Notes: a model not told the origin generated them from the sequence alone. Shown: positions 1 through 8,340, counted from the stretch's first letter. The stretch is DNA of 64,000 bases from an uncultured Bacteroidales bacterium (GCA_937916355.1 CALFTM010000048.1:1-64000); one strand, 5' to 3'. A program made the numbers and translations.

Positions 1-170
1 AACCCCAGCAACTTGCCAAAAGCAATAACGGTATAAGCGTGTAAATATATTTCATAAAAAAACTTTTTTTTAAAACAACAAATATCACAAAATTACAAAA
101 TAAAAAAAACATCTATGACTGTCCGCTAAAAGTTTTTTTTAAAGCATAGAGTCAAGAAGCAAGTAAAAAA

Positions 171-611
171 TCACCAGAGAAAGACCTGATATTTATTGTA
201 TTCTAAAATATCATCTCGTTCACTATATTGTTTTATTTTTCTAACAAATCTTATTGGGATATAATCAAAATAAAGATTCTCTAAGGATAAATGTATTTCA
301 CTTGGAGACTTTGATTGCATGATTATTAACTCATGGTCAAAACGACCTTTTACACGATATTTAATTTTCCTAACGTTTTCCCACGACACATTTATTTCCT
401 TGTCTTTTGAGATGTATTTAATACCATATCCATCAATTGTCAGAATTACAGAATGGTCATAAATAAAAAAAAGACAAAGTGAAAAAATTGCAAATATCGC
501 ATTTACCGCACTAAACCAACCATCTAACATTAGACATGAAAACAAACAAACGGGCACAAAAATTAACGTTTGTTTAATAATTGATTGTTTTGCTCTTACA
601 GTGTACGACAT
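171..611 (-). CDS. Small two-TM membrane protein with PH-like tail
   Basis: 146-residue hypothetical protein. The N-terminal ~50 residues hold two hydrophobic stretches (around 14-32 and 36-52). The rest is a soluble, beta-rich region with an 'INVSWENVRKIKY' segment, the pattern of bacterial PH-like (YcxB-type) domains that sit on the inner membrane. No catalytic motif is visible. It stands alone, with the window edge on its 3' side and a 348-base non-coding region upstream. The layout (hydrophobic pair, then a PH-like fold) resembles the duplicated genes near 38-39.7 kb, but no close sequence identity is evident. Function unknown; the fold assignment is an inference. Confidence 0.6.
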   Translation of the reverse strand: MSYTVRAKQSIIKQTLIFVPVCLFSCLMLDGWFSAVNAIFAIFSLCLFFIYDHSVILTIDGYGIKYISKDKEINVSWENVRKIKYRVKGRFDHELIIMQSKSPSEIHLSLENLYFDYIPIRFVRKIKQYSERDDILEYNKYQVFLW

Positions 612-784
612 GACAATATTATTTTAACATTAATCCAATATTTAAGGGTGATTCTGTAATTCACTTTTTACATTAGCAAATAGTCTGAACCTCTCCACCG
701 CTTCTGCCAAAGCGTTTATTATCTTCACAAAATTAGCATAATTTCCTTGTTTTAAAACAATTTTAGCTTCTATTTTCAAACCTA

Positions 785-815
785 TTTGCTGAAAAACTTT
801 AATTTCGTACCTTTG
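785..815 (+). promoter_or_regulatory. Bacteroidetes-type sigma-ABfr promoter
   Basis: TTTG at 785-788 and TACCTTTG at 808-815 are separated by 19 bases, matching the TTTG-N19-TAnnTTTG consensus of the primary Bacteroidetes sigma factor. Transcription would start near 822, leaving a leader of about 138 bases before the methyltransferase ATG at 960. Confidence 0.7.
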
Positions 816-884
816 CCACCGGTTGTTTTGAGTCTTTTTTCACGAAAGAAACAAGAAAATTCATCAACCACACAACACCAAGCG

Positions 885-945
885 ATTTGCCTTTTGCGCG
901 ACCAACAACAAAAATGAGGTTCAGGAAAGGCAAATGAACTTTTTT
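885..945 (+). terminator. Attenuator-like hairpin in the rsmF leader
   Basis: ATTTGCCTTT (885-894) pairs perfectly with AAAGGCAAAT (926-935) across a 31-base loop, and a run of six T starts at 940. It lies between the promoter at 785-815 and the start codon at 960, so it could end a ~125-base RNA or act as an attenuator. Confidence 0.45.
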
Positions 946-959
946 AAAACTCTATTCTA

Positions 960-2360
960 ATGCTACAGTTACCGAAGGACTTCTGTTCACAAATGATTTC
1001 TATTTTAGGAGAAGAGGAGTTTCTGCTACTTCAAAACGCCATTGAACAGGAGCGGATTACCAGCATCCGAACCAACCCCTTTAAAATTGGAGAAGGGAAA
1101 CTATCTTCCACCGCCAGTCGAGTTCCATGGAGTACAAATGGCTTTTACTTAGACGAACGACCTCTTTTCACAATGGATCCTCTTTTTCATGCAGGAGCTT
1201 ACTACGCGCAAGAGGCCTCCTCCATGTTCCTTGAGCAAATCCTACTCCAGCACAGAGACAAAATCGGGACAGAAGAGCCATTGGTTTTAGACCTTTGCGC
1301 ATCCCCCGGAGGAAAATCCACCCTCCTCGCCTCCTTTCTGAAAGGAGGAGGCTGGCTCGTTGCCAACGAAGTGATGAAATCGAGGGTGGGAATACTGAAT
1401 GAAAACCTGAGCAAATGGGGCATCCCCAATGTGACTGTAACCCAGAACGACCCAAAAGATTTCGGACGGCTGACGGGATTGTTTGACATCATCGTCATCG
1501 ACGCACCTTGTTCAGGAGAAGGCATGTTCAGGAAAGACGACAAGGCGATTGAAGATTGGAGCCTGAACAACGTCCAACTATGCTGCGAAAGACAAAAAAG
1601 AATTGTTTCGGATGTCTACCCTGCCTTAAAAGAGGGAGGACTTTTAATATACAGCACATGTACCTACAATGAAGAGGAAGATGAAAAAAATGTAAAATGG
1701 ATTTCCGAAGAATTAGGAGCCGACATCCTATCCGTTCAAACGGAAGCTAACTGGAGCATCACTGAAACCCCTTTGGGGTATCATTTTTACCCACACAAAA
1801 CCAAAGGAGAAGGATTCTTCATTGCAGTACTACAAAAGAACCAAGAAACCTCTTCAATAAAAACAAAAGCCAACAAGAACAATCATAAAGGCAAGAAAGA
1901 GATTGTTTCACAAGAGACAAAAAAACAAGTCAAAGGCTGGTTGCGATACGAAGAAGAGTTTGATTTCATCCAAGAGAACGGATTGGTGAGTGTCATAAAA
2001 AAAGCATGGAAACAAGAGGCTGACATTTTCAACTCCACCCTTCACATAATCCGGAACGGCGTACCCGTCGGCATCGTCAAAGGAAGAGACCTCATTCCGC
2101 ACGAGACACTGGCTCTCTCCACCATCCTCAACCAAGAGGCATTCCCCAACGTGGAATGTTCATGGGAAATGGCAATTCAATTTTTGAAAAAAGAGAACAT
2201 CATCCTTGAAAACCAGCAGAAGGGTTTTGTATTATTTTGTTACCAAAACATCCCGTTAGGATTCGGTAAAAACCTCGAGAACCGATGCAACAACCTATAC
2301 CCTTCAGAATGGAGGATTAGGATAGAAATGGACAAAAGTAGATATTCCGAGATATTGTAA
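960..2360 (+). CDS. rsmF: rRNA (cytosine-C5) methyltransferase, RsmF/NOL1-NOP2-Sun type
   Basis: 466 residues. Cytoplasmic SAM-dependent enzyme that methylates C5 of cytosine in 16S rRNA. Visible motifs: SAM-binding LCASPGGKS (112-120), DAPCSGEGMF (181-190, with the release cysteine C184) and STCTYNEEE (232-240, with the nucleophile C234). The C-terminal third (from about 330) looks like the PUA/RNA-binding tail of RsmF proteins, which explains a length beyond the minimal Sun domain. The ATG at 960 is chosen because the reading frame and N-terminal LPKDF...ILGEEE start match the family. Transcription is probably from the promoter at 785-815. Family is secure; the precise target base is inferred from the RsmF name and not shown here. 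Confidence 0.9.
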   Translation: MLQLPKDFCSQMISILGEEEFLLLQNAIEQERITSIRTNPFKIGEGKLSSTASRVPWSTNGFYLDERPLFTMDPLFHAGAYYAQEASSMFLEQILLQHRDKIGTEEPLVLDLCASPGGKSTLLASFLKGGGWLVANEVMKSRVGILNENLSKWGIPNVTVTQNDPKDFGRLTGLFDIIVIDAPCSGEGMFRKDDKAIEDWSLNNVQLCCERQKRIVSDVYPALKEGGLLIYSTCTYNEEEDEKNVKWISEELGADILSVQTEANWSITETPLGYHFYPHKTKGEGFFIAVLQKNQETSSIKTKANKNNHKGKKEIVSQETKKQVKGWLRYEEEFDFIQENGLVSVIKKAWKQEADIFNSTLHIIRNGVPVGIVKGRDLIPHETLALSTILNQEAFPNVECSWEMAIQFLKKENIILENQQKGFVLFCYQNIPLGFGKNLENRCNNLYPSEWRIRIEMDKSRYSEIL

Positions 2361-2385
2361 AAAACAAAAAAATTACCTACCTTTG
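2355..2385 (+). promoter_or_regulatory. Promoter of the DUF3127 gene, overlapping the rsmF stop
   Basis: TTG at 2355-2357 and TACCTTTG at 2378-2385 are 20 bases apart, close to the Bacteroidetes consensus. The -33 element sits in the last codons of rsmF, so the next gene has its own promoter despite being only ~50 bases away. Confidence 0.65.
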
Positions 2386-2409
2386 CGAGGTTTAAAAATA
2401 AATGTAATT

Positions 2410-2820
2410 ATGGATTTTACAGGAAAAATCATAGCAGTACTTCCTATAAAACAAGGAGAAAGTGCGAGAGGCCCATGGAAGTCTCAAGAGTATGTTTTAG
2501 AGTACTACGAGCAGGGCTCTCAGTATAGTAACAAAGTCGTTTTCAACGCTTTCGGAGAGAACGTCGACAAGTTCCAAATCCAAGAGGGACAAGACTACAC
2601 TGTAAGTGTGAACATCAATGCCCGTGAATGGCAAGGTCGTTGGTTCAACGACATCCGTGCATGGAGAGTTGTCCAAGCAAACACAGTTGCACAACAACCA
2701 ACCTACACACAAGCTCCAATCGCTTCTGCTCCAATGCCAGAAGGGATGAAGACTCCAGAGGCATTCAATGCTAACGAAAACGCTCAAAGCGCAGAATCAT
2801 CGGATGACCTCCCTTTTTAA
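2410..2820 (+). CDS. DUF3127 family protein (OB-fold-like)
   Basis: 136 residues from ATG 2410. An upstream TTG at 2383 is in frame but lies inside the -7 promoter box, so it is rejected as start. The N-terminus (MDFTGKIIAVLPIKQGES) and the '(F)NDIRAWRV' segment are typical of the Bacteroidetes DUF3127 family, which is thought to resemble single-stranded-DNA-binding OB folds. The C-terminal ~40 residues are low complexity (Pro, Gln, Ala) and end in acidic SSDDLPF, very like the protein-interacting tip of SSB (DDxIPF). That tail is the best evidence for a role in DNA metabolism; the role itself is inference. Confidence 0.85.
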   Translation: MDFTGKIIAVLPIKQGESARGPWKSQEYVLEYYEQGSQYSNKVVFNAFGENVDKFQIQEGQDYTVSVNINAREWQGRWFNDIRAWRVVQANTVAQQPTYTQAPIASAPMPEGMKTPEAFNANENAQSAESSDDLPF

Positions 2821-2838
2821 TTGAAAAATACGAAGATG

Positions 2839-2866
2839 ACGAGCGGGCTTTTTGGAGTTCGCTCGT
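2839..2866 (+). terminator. Hairpin after the DUF3127 gene
   Basis: ACGAGCG (2839-2845) pairs with CGCTCGT (2860-2866), followed by a broken T-rich stretch. A weak Rho-independent terminator between the DUF3127 gene and nth. Confidence 0.4.
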
Positions 2867-2906
2867 TTCTCGTTACCACACATTCTCAGAAAGTCCTACA
2901 AGTCCG

Positions 2907-3560
2907 ATGAAAATAGCAGATAGATATGCAGCAGTCATAAATTGGTTTGAGACCAACATGCCCAACCCTCAAAGTGAACTGAACTTCACCACTCCTTTTG
3001 AAGCGATAGTGGCTGTCATGCTTTCTGCTCAATGTACAGACAAACGAATCAACCAAGTCACTCCCGCCCTTTTCAAAAGATTTCCTAACGCAGAGGCAAT
3101 GGCTCAAAGCACAGAAGAGGAGTTGTTCTCCTACATCCAAAGTGTCTCCTACCCCAATGCGAAAGCGACCCACCTATTAGGCATGGCTCAACAAATCATG
3201 GAAAGGTTTAACGGAGAAGTGCCTTCGGATTTTGAACTTTTGCAGACGCTCCCCGGAGTCGGAAGAAAAACTGCCAATGTGGTTTGCGCAACTGTTTTCA
3301 ACCAACCTGCCATGCCCGTAGACACCCACGTTTTTCGTGTGGCACACCGCGTCGGACTATGCACATCCAAAGACAAGACTCCCTTTGAGGTTGAAAAAAG
3401 GCTGAGAACTTACATCCCCACAGAAATTTTGTCCAAAGCACATCACTGGCTACTATTACACGGCAGATATGTGTGTACCGCACGTCTACCTCAGTGTGAC
3501 AAATGTGGTATAAAAGATTTTTGCAAAAACAGACCTAAAGGAGAGAGAGCACCTCAATAG
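2907..3560 (+). CDS. nth: Endonuclease III, DNA glycosylase/AP lyase
   Basis: 217 residues, the usual length. Base-excision-repair enzyme that removes oxidised pyrimidines and cleaves the abasic site. The helix-hairpin-helix LPGVGRKTANVV (115-126) carries the catalytic lysine K121; the catalytic aspartate is D139 in MPVDTHVFRV. The C-terminal [4Fe-4S] cluster is formed by C190, C197, C200 and C206 in the standard C-x6-C-x2-C-x5-C spacing. Stands between the DUF3127 gene and a convergent gene 18 bases beyond its stop. Confidence 0.96.
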   Translation: MKIADRYAAVINWFETNMPNPQSELNFTTPFEAIVAVMLSAQCTDKRINQVTPALFKRFPNAEAMAQSTEEELFSYIQSVSYPNAKATHLLGMAQQIMERFNGEVPSDFELLQTLPGVGRKTANVVCATVFNQPAMPVDTHVFRVAHRVGLCTSKDKTPFEVEKRLRTYIPTEILSKAHHWLLLHGRYVCTARLPQCDKCGIKDFCKNRPKGERAPQ

Positions 3561-3578
3561 ATTCAGGACAAAACTCGA

Positions 3579-4340
3579 CTATTTCAAAACATCCTGTACC
3601 AACCTCACAGAAAAACGGGCAACCTTAGGCAAACAATCTGTATATTCATCCTGAGAATCAAAATGGATGCGGCGCGCTCTTCGTGTCCCTTCACAATCAT
3701 CATCAGAACTCCAATAATCACCTCGTTCATTTAAATCAACAACAGTCATAAAGAAACAACCTAAATAACCTGCTGCAGGAAGAAAAACCGCACCTGCATT
3801 CTCCATTTCCATCCATTGCTCCGCAGTATATTTATTAGACATCCAGCCCCATTTTGACAACCAAAATTTCTGTCCGGGACTCTTGAAATCATCCGGTAGA
3901 AGAATGAGACCATTGACACCTTCGACATTTCCAACATTGCATTTTCCTTCTCGACTTAAAAGGTAGTTCCACTCTTTAGCACTTAATGTACGCCAAGAAT
4001 TTGCCTTCCCTTTCTTGGTCACTTTTTCGCCCCAATCTTTAAGAGCAGAAATGCCCGTGATTGTATCATCAGCACCCCAAGCAAACAAATCGATCCAGCC
4101 AGAAAAAGAAGCATTTGTAAGATTATTGTTATCCTCCCCCACAACACTCCATTGACGATCTGCAAATCGCCACTTCTCAGTCTTGGGACAATATTGCAAA
4201 TTACCTTTTGAAAATCGAACTTTTTTTGTTTCTGAAACAGAAAATTCTCCATGAAGCACACCCTCATTATAATTCTGCGCCCACGAAAATGTTACAAAAG
4301 AACAACAAAAAAGCACCAATATTTTTTTCATTACTTTCAT
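3579..4340 (-). CDS. Secreted FISUMP-like protein
   Basis: About 250 residues from the first plausible ATG (4340, MKVMKKIL; the ATG at 4331 is equally possible). A signal peptide ends at about SWA-QN. The segments VRFSKGNLQY, WRFADRQWSVVG and GWIDLFAWG, and the ending 'RFSVRLVQD', are the hallmarks of the secreted 'Fibrobacter succinogenes major paralogous' (FISUMP)-type domain common in Bacteroidales surface and secreted proteins. No catalytic residues or sorting domain are evident. A minus-strand -7 box (TATATTTG) lies at 4375-4368. Function unknown; likely cell-surface or extracellular. Confidence 0.75.
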   Translation of the reverse strand: MKVMKKILVLFCCSFVTFSWAQNYNEGVLHGEFSVSETKKVRFSKGNLQYCPKTEKWRFADRQWSVVGEDNNNLTNASFSGWIDLFAWGADDTITGISALKDWGEKVTKKGKANSWRTLSAKEWNYLLSREGKCNVGNVEGVNGLILLPDDFKSPGQKFWLSKWGWMSNKYTAEQWMEMENAGAVFLPAAGYLGCFFMTVVDLNERGDYWSSDDDCEGTRRARRIHFDSQDEYTDCLPKVARFSVRLVQDVLK

Positions 4341-4367
4341 TTCGTTAAAAATAAAAAAGACTAATCG

Positions 4368-4375
4368 CAAATATA
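4368..4375 (-). promoter_or_regulatory. -7 box for the FISUMP-like gene
   Basis: CAAATATA on the plus strand reads TATATTTG on the minus strand, ~30 bases upstream of the ATG at 4340. No clear -33 element was confirmed. Confidence 0.5.
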
Positions 4376-4444
4376 AAAAAAATTAATCTTCATACAACCA
4401 CTTGCCGTTATTAAAATTTAGCATATCATTAACTACTCAAAAAC

Positions 4445-5180
4445 GAGAAAAATAAGCACATTCTATCATGCTTATTTTGCAAAACATAGATATTTATTTA
4501 ATTTTCAATAGATTACAAAGGAAAATTAATGCGTAAGTGATTGATTCGAGAGACTTTTTTATATTATTTTCTTTACAAAAAACATCATAATACATACAAG
4601 AGAGAGAAAAATAAGCACATTCTATCATGCTTATTTTGCAAAACATAGACATTTATTTAATTTTCAATAGATTACAAAGGAAAATTAATGCACAAGAGAT
4701 TGATTCGAGAGACTTTTTTATATTATTTTCTTTACAAAAGAACATCATAACACAAAAAAGAGAGAAAAATAAGCATATTTTAACATGCTTATTTTGCAAA
4801 ATATAGATATTTATTTAATTTTCAATATATTACAAAAGAAAATTAATACACAAGAGATTGATTTGAGTGACTTTACTATATTATTTTCTCTAAATCCAAA
4901 GCACATCATAACACACAAGATAGAGAGAGAAAAATAAGCACATTCTATCATGCTTATTTTACAAAACATAGATATTTATTTAATTTTCAATATATTACAA
5001 AAGAAAATTAATATACAAGAGATTGATTCGAGTGACTTTACTATATTATTTTCTTTCAAAAAAAAACATCATACGCACAAGAAAAGAGAGAAAAATAAAC
5101 ATATCAAACTATGCTTATTTTGCAAACAGTAAATATTCGCTTAATTTTCAATAAATTACAAAAGAAAATTATAAATCAAA
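4445..5180. repeat. Tandem array of ~160-bp hairpin repeats (about 4.5 units)
   Basis: Units start with GAGAAAAATAAG at 4445, 4604, 4762, 4927 and 5088, giving unit lengths of 159, 158, 165 and 161 bases, with a partial fifth unit to about 5180. Each unit has an inverted repeat near its start, AAAATAAGCA...TGCTTATTTT, with a 6-10 base loop, then conserved blocks TTTATTTAATTTTCAAT, AAAATTAAT, GATTGATT(C/T)GAG and TATATTATTTTCT. Unit 3 extends the stem by one pair (GCAT/ATGC), and unit 5 changes both arms around one mismatch. The hairpin has T-rich sequence on both sides, so it is terminator-like in either direction. No matching unit was noticed elsewhere in the window. Confidence 0.85.
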
Positions 5181-5416
5181 AAGAAAGAGTCAAGAAATTT
5201 TTCATCACACAATGAACAAATAAACACTGAAGACAAAATAGACACTTCGGTACTAACAAAAAAGATCAAAAAATTGATTAACAACCCATTAAAAAACAAA
5301 TCAAAATAGACTTTTCCAAAATCTATCACAAATAACAAAGTTAGTATACACTTATTTCTACAAATAAAGAAAAAATAAACACTATTAAACATATCTAATT
5401 ATACAAAAATAAGAAC

Positions 5417-5424
5417 TATATTTG
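5417..5424 (+). promoter_or_regulatory. -7 box for the AAA/DUF4143 gene
   Basis: TATATTTG lies 27 bases before the ATG at 5452. The -33 position shows no TTG. Confidence 0.45.
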
Positions 5425-5451
5425 TGCATACAATAATTCACTTCGAAAGTT

Positions 5452-6912
5452 ATGGAATATACAGATTTATTAGAAAGACAAATCATAGGCAGACTAAAGG
5501 TTGATAACCCATGGTGGCTTGAGGGTTCTGTACCTGATTTTTTCACAAGAATGTCCCCTCGGCTATACCTTAATATCTTCATGCCGTTACTTCTCTCAGA
5601 AGAACTACGCAGAGCCTTGATACTTATGGGACCACGAAGAGTGGGTAAAACTGTAATGATGTTTCATGCAATACAAAAACTTATAGATAGTGGTATTCCT
5701 GCTCAAAATATCATCTACATTTCCGTAGAGACCCCTATTTATAATAAAATATATTTGGAACAGTTATACAGGTTAGCGTGCCAAACATTAGAGAAGGATC
5801 CTGAAAAAGAACAAATGTTTGTTTTTTTTGATGAAATCCAGTACCTGAAGGAGTGGGAGATAAACTTAAAATCGTTGGTTGACACATATCGTAATGTCAA
5901 ATTTGTGGCATCAGGTTCGGCAGCTGCGGAGCTTAAAAAAAAGAGCGATGAGAGTGGTGCCGGACGTTTCACGGACTTCAGCCTACCTCCCCTGACATTC
6001 TACGAATACCTCCATCTAAAAGGGTATTCCAACATCATGCTACCTAACACAATCGACTGGCATGGTACCGAAGCGCAAATATTCAAAGCACTCGACCAAC
6101 AGAAACTCAACGAACTATTTCTCGACTATATCAACTATGGAGGTTACCCAGAAGTCGTCTTCTCTGAAAAGATAAGGGAAGACCCTGGTCAGTTCATCCG
6201 GCACGATATAATAGACAAAGTATTGCTACGAGATTTGCCAAGCCTGTACGGCATCAGCGACGTACAAGAGCTAAACTCTCTATTCACAATGATTGCGTAC
6301 CATTCTGGGGCACAATTTTCATACGAAACATTATCTAAAAGTTCGGGCGTGAAAAAGGAAACCCTAAAGAAATACATAAGTTATCTTGAAGCTGCGTTTT
6401 TAGTAAAAGTATTACGTAGAACCGATGACACTGCAAAACACTATCAGAGGGAGACCCAATTTAAAATATACCTCACTAACCCCTCCCTTAGATGTGCTCT
6501 TTTTCAACCTATCAATGAACATGATGCAGAAATCGGAGACATGGTGGAAACTGCAGTCTTCGCCCAATGGATTCCAAGGAAAGGAACTTCTATTCGATAC
6601 GCAAATTGGAGAACTGGAAAAAAACAACAAGGAGAAGTGGACATTGTCGGACTAAACATGGCAAAACAGAAACCAGACTGGGCTGTTGAACTGAAATGGA
6701 CAGACCGATACTATGACCGTCCTAACGAATTAGAATCACTGATATACTTCATGGACCAAAACGACATGAAATCCGCACTTGTGACTAGCATAAGCAAAAG
6801 CGGAGAAGTGAAGATAAAAGACAAAACGTTACTGTTTATCCCTGTCTCGTGTTACGCCTACATTGTTGGAAAAAACACATTGAACCGAACAAAAGTGATG
6901 TATGGGTTATGA
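5452..6912 (+). CDS. AAA ATPase with DUF4143 C-terminal domain
   Basis: 486 residues. N-terminal AAA_14-type ATPase: Walker A GPRRVGKT (60-67), Walker B VFFDEIQ (124-130), sensor-like FVASGSAA (151-158). A middle winged-helix-like region (about 270-325) precedes the DUF4143 domain, whose 'GEVDIVG' (394-400) and 'WAVELKW' (410-416) fit the E/D...ExK pattern of PD-(D/E)XK-like folds. Members are common in Bacteroidales and archaea; their role is not established, though mobile-element or defence links are often suspected. It begins 270 bases after the hairpin repeat array and is followed by gene debris (helicase remnant, Imm40), consistent with an accessory locus. Confidence 0.88.
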   Translation: MEYTDLLERQIIGRLKVDNPWWLEGSVPDFFTRMSPRLYLNIFMPLLLSEELRRALILMGPRRVGKTVMMFHAIQKLIDSGIPAQNIIYISVETPIYNKIYLEQLYRLACQTLEKDPEKEQMFVFFDEIQYLKEWEINLKSLVDTYRNVKFVASGSAAAELKKKSDESGAGRFTDFSLPPLTFYEYLHLKGYSNIMLPNTIDWHGTEAQIFKALDQQKLNELFLDYINYGGYPEVVFSEKIREDPGQFIRHDIIDKVLLRDLPSLYGISDVQELNSLFTMIAYHSGAQFSYETLSKSSGVKKETLKKYISYLEAAFLVKVLRRTDDTAKHYQRETQFKIYLTNPSLRCALFQPINEHDAEIGDMVETAVFAQWIPRKGTSIRYANWRTGKKQQGEVDIVGLNMAKQKPDWAVELKWTDRYYDRPNELESLIYFMDQNDMKSALVTSISKSGEVKIKDKTLLFIPVSCYAYIVGKNTLNRTKVMYGL

Positions 6913-7148
6913 CACTTACATGGTTTACGAAAACACCTTTCTTGCGATGTTGGAGGACAAATGAAGATGATGTTCAGTGAGAACAGAGCGCACACTTTCT
7001 TTAGGAGGGTTCTATAAATCCTTTTCGCGAAATTATTGAATTTATTCCAAGCTACAAGAGAGCGAAACAAATCAAAAAAAGCGATTTTATAGAACGCTCC
7101 TTTAACCAATGTTTGATACCACGTAAAGTTAGGCATAGTTTACCCATT

Positions 7149-7406
7149 TCAACAATTCATTTCTTCTTCATATTTAAAGAACTCATGCAACTCACGATCT
7201 GTTTTACTATTAACCCAATTTTCACCCACACCAACTACCAAATCCGCCAATCCCTTTTTTGCTTGGATTATCTCATCCAGTTTCTCTTCAAAAGTCCCTT
7301 TTGTAATAAAACGATATACACAAACATCAGACCTTTGACCGATTCTATAAGCTCTGTCATTCGCCTGATTTTCGGCGGCAGGATTCCACCACAAATCAAC
7401 AATCAT
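7149..7406 (-). pseudogene. 3' remnant of a SNF2/DEAD-box helicase gene
   Basis: About 85 residues beginning IVDLWWNPAAENQANDRAYRIGQ-like (helicase motif VI region with the arginine of RAYRIGQ), then the C-terminal tail (FEEKLDEIIQAKK) of SNF2-family ATPases. The preceding ~900 residues of such a protein (SNF2_N and most of Helicase_C) are absent: upstream on the minus strand the frame runs directly into the end of the Imm40-like gene, whose stop is only a few bases away. The break point is about 7406-7411. Best read as a leftover after deletion or insertion; it has no evident start site of its own. Confidence 0.8.
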
Positions 7407-7411
7407 CCAAA

Positions 7412-7759
7412 TTACCCCTCCATCGCAGCAAAAACAAAATTATACAAATAATTTTCATTTGACAACCTTTCTTGAACAAACGAAATGGCCATTTCATGAC
7501 TCCTTAAAAAAAATTCTTGCGGGGTTTCATTTTCTTTCGGAGAACAAAACCAATTCTCATAAGTAAGAGAAATTTCATCTCCATCTAATATATACACATC
7601 ACCACCTAAAATATTATAAAAATTTTCTTTTAAGGCTTCAATAATCTTAAGTGCTTCTTCTCTTGGAAAAGCATAACCGTAAGTCCCAAAAGGAAGAAGA
7701 AAATAATACCTTTCGATATTATTTTCTTCTATCATTTCTTTAATCGTCATCCTTCTCAT
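7412..7759 (-). CDS. Imm40-like immunity protein
   Basis: 115 residues. The pattern YYFLLPFGTYGYAFP, GGDVYILDGDEISLTYENW followed by 'EFFLRSHEMAISFVQE' matches my recollection of the Immunity protein 40 family, small cytosolic proteins that neutralise polymorphic toxins. No toxin gene is visible beside it; the neighbour on the 3' side is the helicase remnant and on the 5' side a housekeeping gene. It may be an orphan immunity gene kept against toxins of other strains. Family call moderately sure; immunity role is inferred. Confidence 0.6.
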   Translation of the reverse strand: MRRMTIKEMIEENNIERYYFLLPFGTYGYAFPREEALKIIEALKENFYNILGGDVYILDGDEISLTYENWFCSPKENETPQEFFLRSHEMAISFVQERLSNENYLYNFVFAAMEG

Positions 7760-7799
7760 CTTTCACCAATCATTTTCTGACAAAGGGAAAGCATGCTTT

Positions 7800-8321
7800 T
7801 CAACACTCCTCCTCATACCATTTTGAATATTTTTGGTATGCGTCCGCCGATTTCTGCATCATCTCTTTAGCTTGCTGTTCATCCAATTCTTTTATCTTCT
7901 TTGCCGGAGTTCCTGCATAAATACTATTGGGTTCAAGAATGGAATTTTTTGTCACTACCGCACCGGCCGCAATAATGGTATTTTCACCCACCACAGCATT
8001 ATCCAACACGACCGCTCCCATTCCCACCAATACATTATTACCAATCTTCGCTCCATGAATGATGGCATTATGCCCCACCGTCACGTTATCCCCCACCTCC
8101 ACGATTGATTTTTCAAATGTAGCATGAAGCACGCAACCGTCTTGGATATTGGAATTTCGACCTATTTTAATCGCACCCACATCTCCTCTGAGTACCGCAC
8201 CAAACCAGACGCTACTACCCTCCGCAATCTCCACCTCACCAATCAGTGTTGCAGTCTCCGCAAGATACACGTCAGTTGCGATTTGAGGTTCAAAACCTCT
8301 CAATTTCTTTATCAGAGCCAT
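7800..8321 (-). CDS. Gamma carbonic anhydrase family protein
   Basis: 173 residues forming a left-handed beta helix of hexapeptide repeats (for example NVLVGMGAVVLDNAVVGE). Three histidines, H66, H84 and H89, are placed as the zinc ligands of the gamma-class carbonic anhydrase family. Reaction: reversible CO2 hydration, or in some YrdA/PaaY relatives an unknown or thioesterase role. C-terminal helix from about 145. Short gap of 19 bases from the stop of the upstream thioredoxin-like gene's side suggests a possible joint transcript. Substrate not provable from sequence. Confidence 0.88.
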   Translation of the reverse strand: MALIKKLRGFEPQIATDVYLAETATLIGEVEIAEGSSVWFGAVLRGDVGAIKIGRNSNIQDGCVLHATFEKSIVEVGDNVTVGHNAIIHGAKIGNNVLVGMGAVVLDNAVVGENTIIAAGAVVTKNSILEPNSIYAGTPAKKIKELDEQQAKEMMQKSADAYQKYSKWYEEEC

Positions 8322-8340
8322 TTCTAAAATCCTATAGGAA

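Larger units (their letters stand above)
612..959. other. Non-coding region: rsmF promoter and leader
   Basis: A 348-base stretch between divergent genes with no convincing ORF. It holds a near-perfect Bacteroidetes promoter (785-815) and a hairpin followed by a T-run (885-945), described separately. A tiny ORF (ATG at 913, seven codons, MRFRKGK) overlaps the hairpin and may be fortuitous. Confidence 0.6.
4371..5451. other. 1.08-kb AT-rich intergenic region with repeat array
   Basis: No credible gene in this stretch; the short ORFs are AT-rich chance frames. It is dominated by the tandem repeat array (4445-~5180), followed by about 230 bases of very AT-rich sequence and the -7 box of the downstream ATPase gene at 5417-5424. 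Confidence 0.7.

Noticed and set aside
4950..5132. Short ORF within the repeat array
   Set aside because: Lysine- and isoleucine-rich chance frame in AT-rich repeats, not kept in the other units.
4445..5180. Repeat array considered as a CRISPR
   Set aside because: Unit length of ~160 bases and similarity across whole units, with no 20-45-base unique spacers and no cas genes, exclude a CRISPR array.
5156..5392. Minus-strand ORF of 78 codons upstream of the ATPase
   Set aside because: Composition follows the AT-rich DNA (Phe/Leu/Ile), with no homology pattern or ribosome site.
6858..7136. Minus-strand ORF of 92 codons between the ATPase and the helicase remnant
   Set aside because: Overlaps the end of the ATPase gene, no family signal and no start site; likely a shadow frame.
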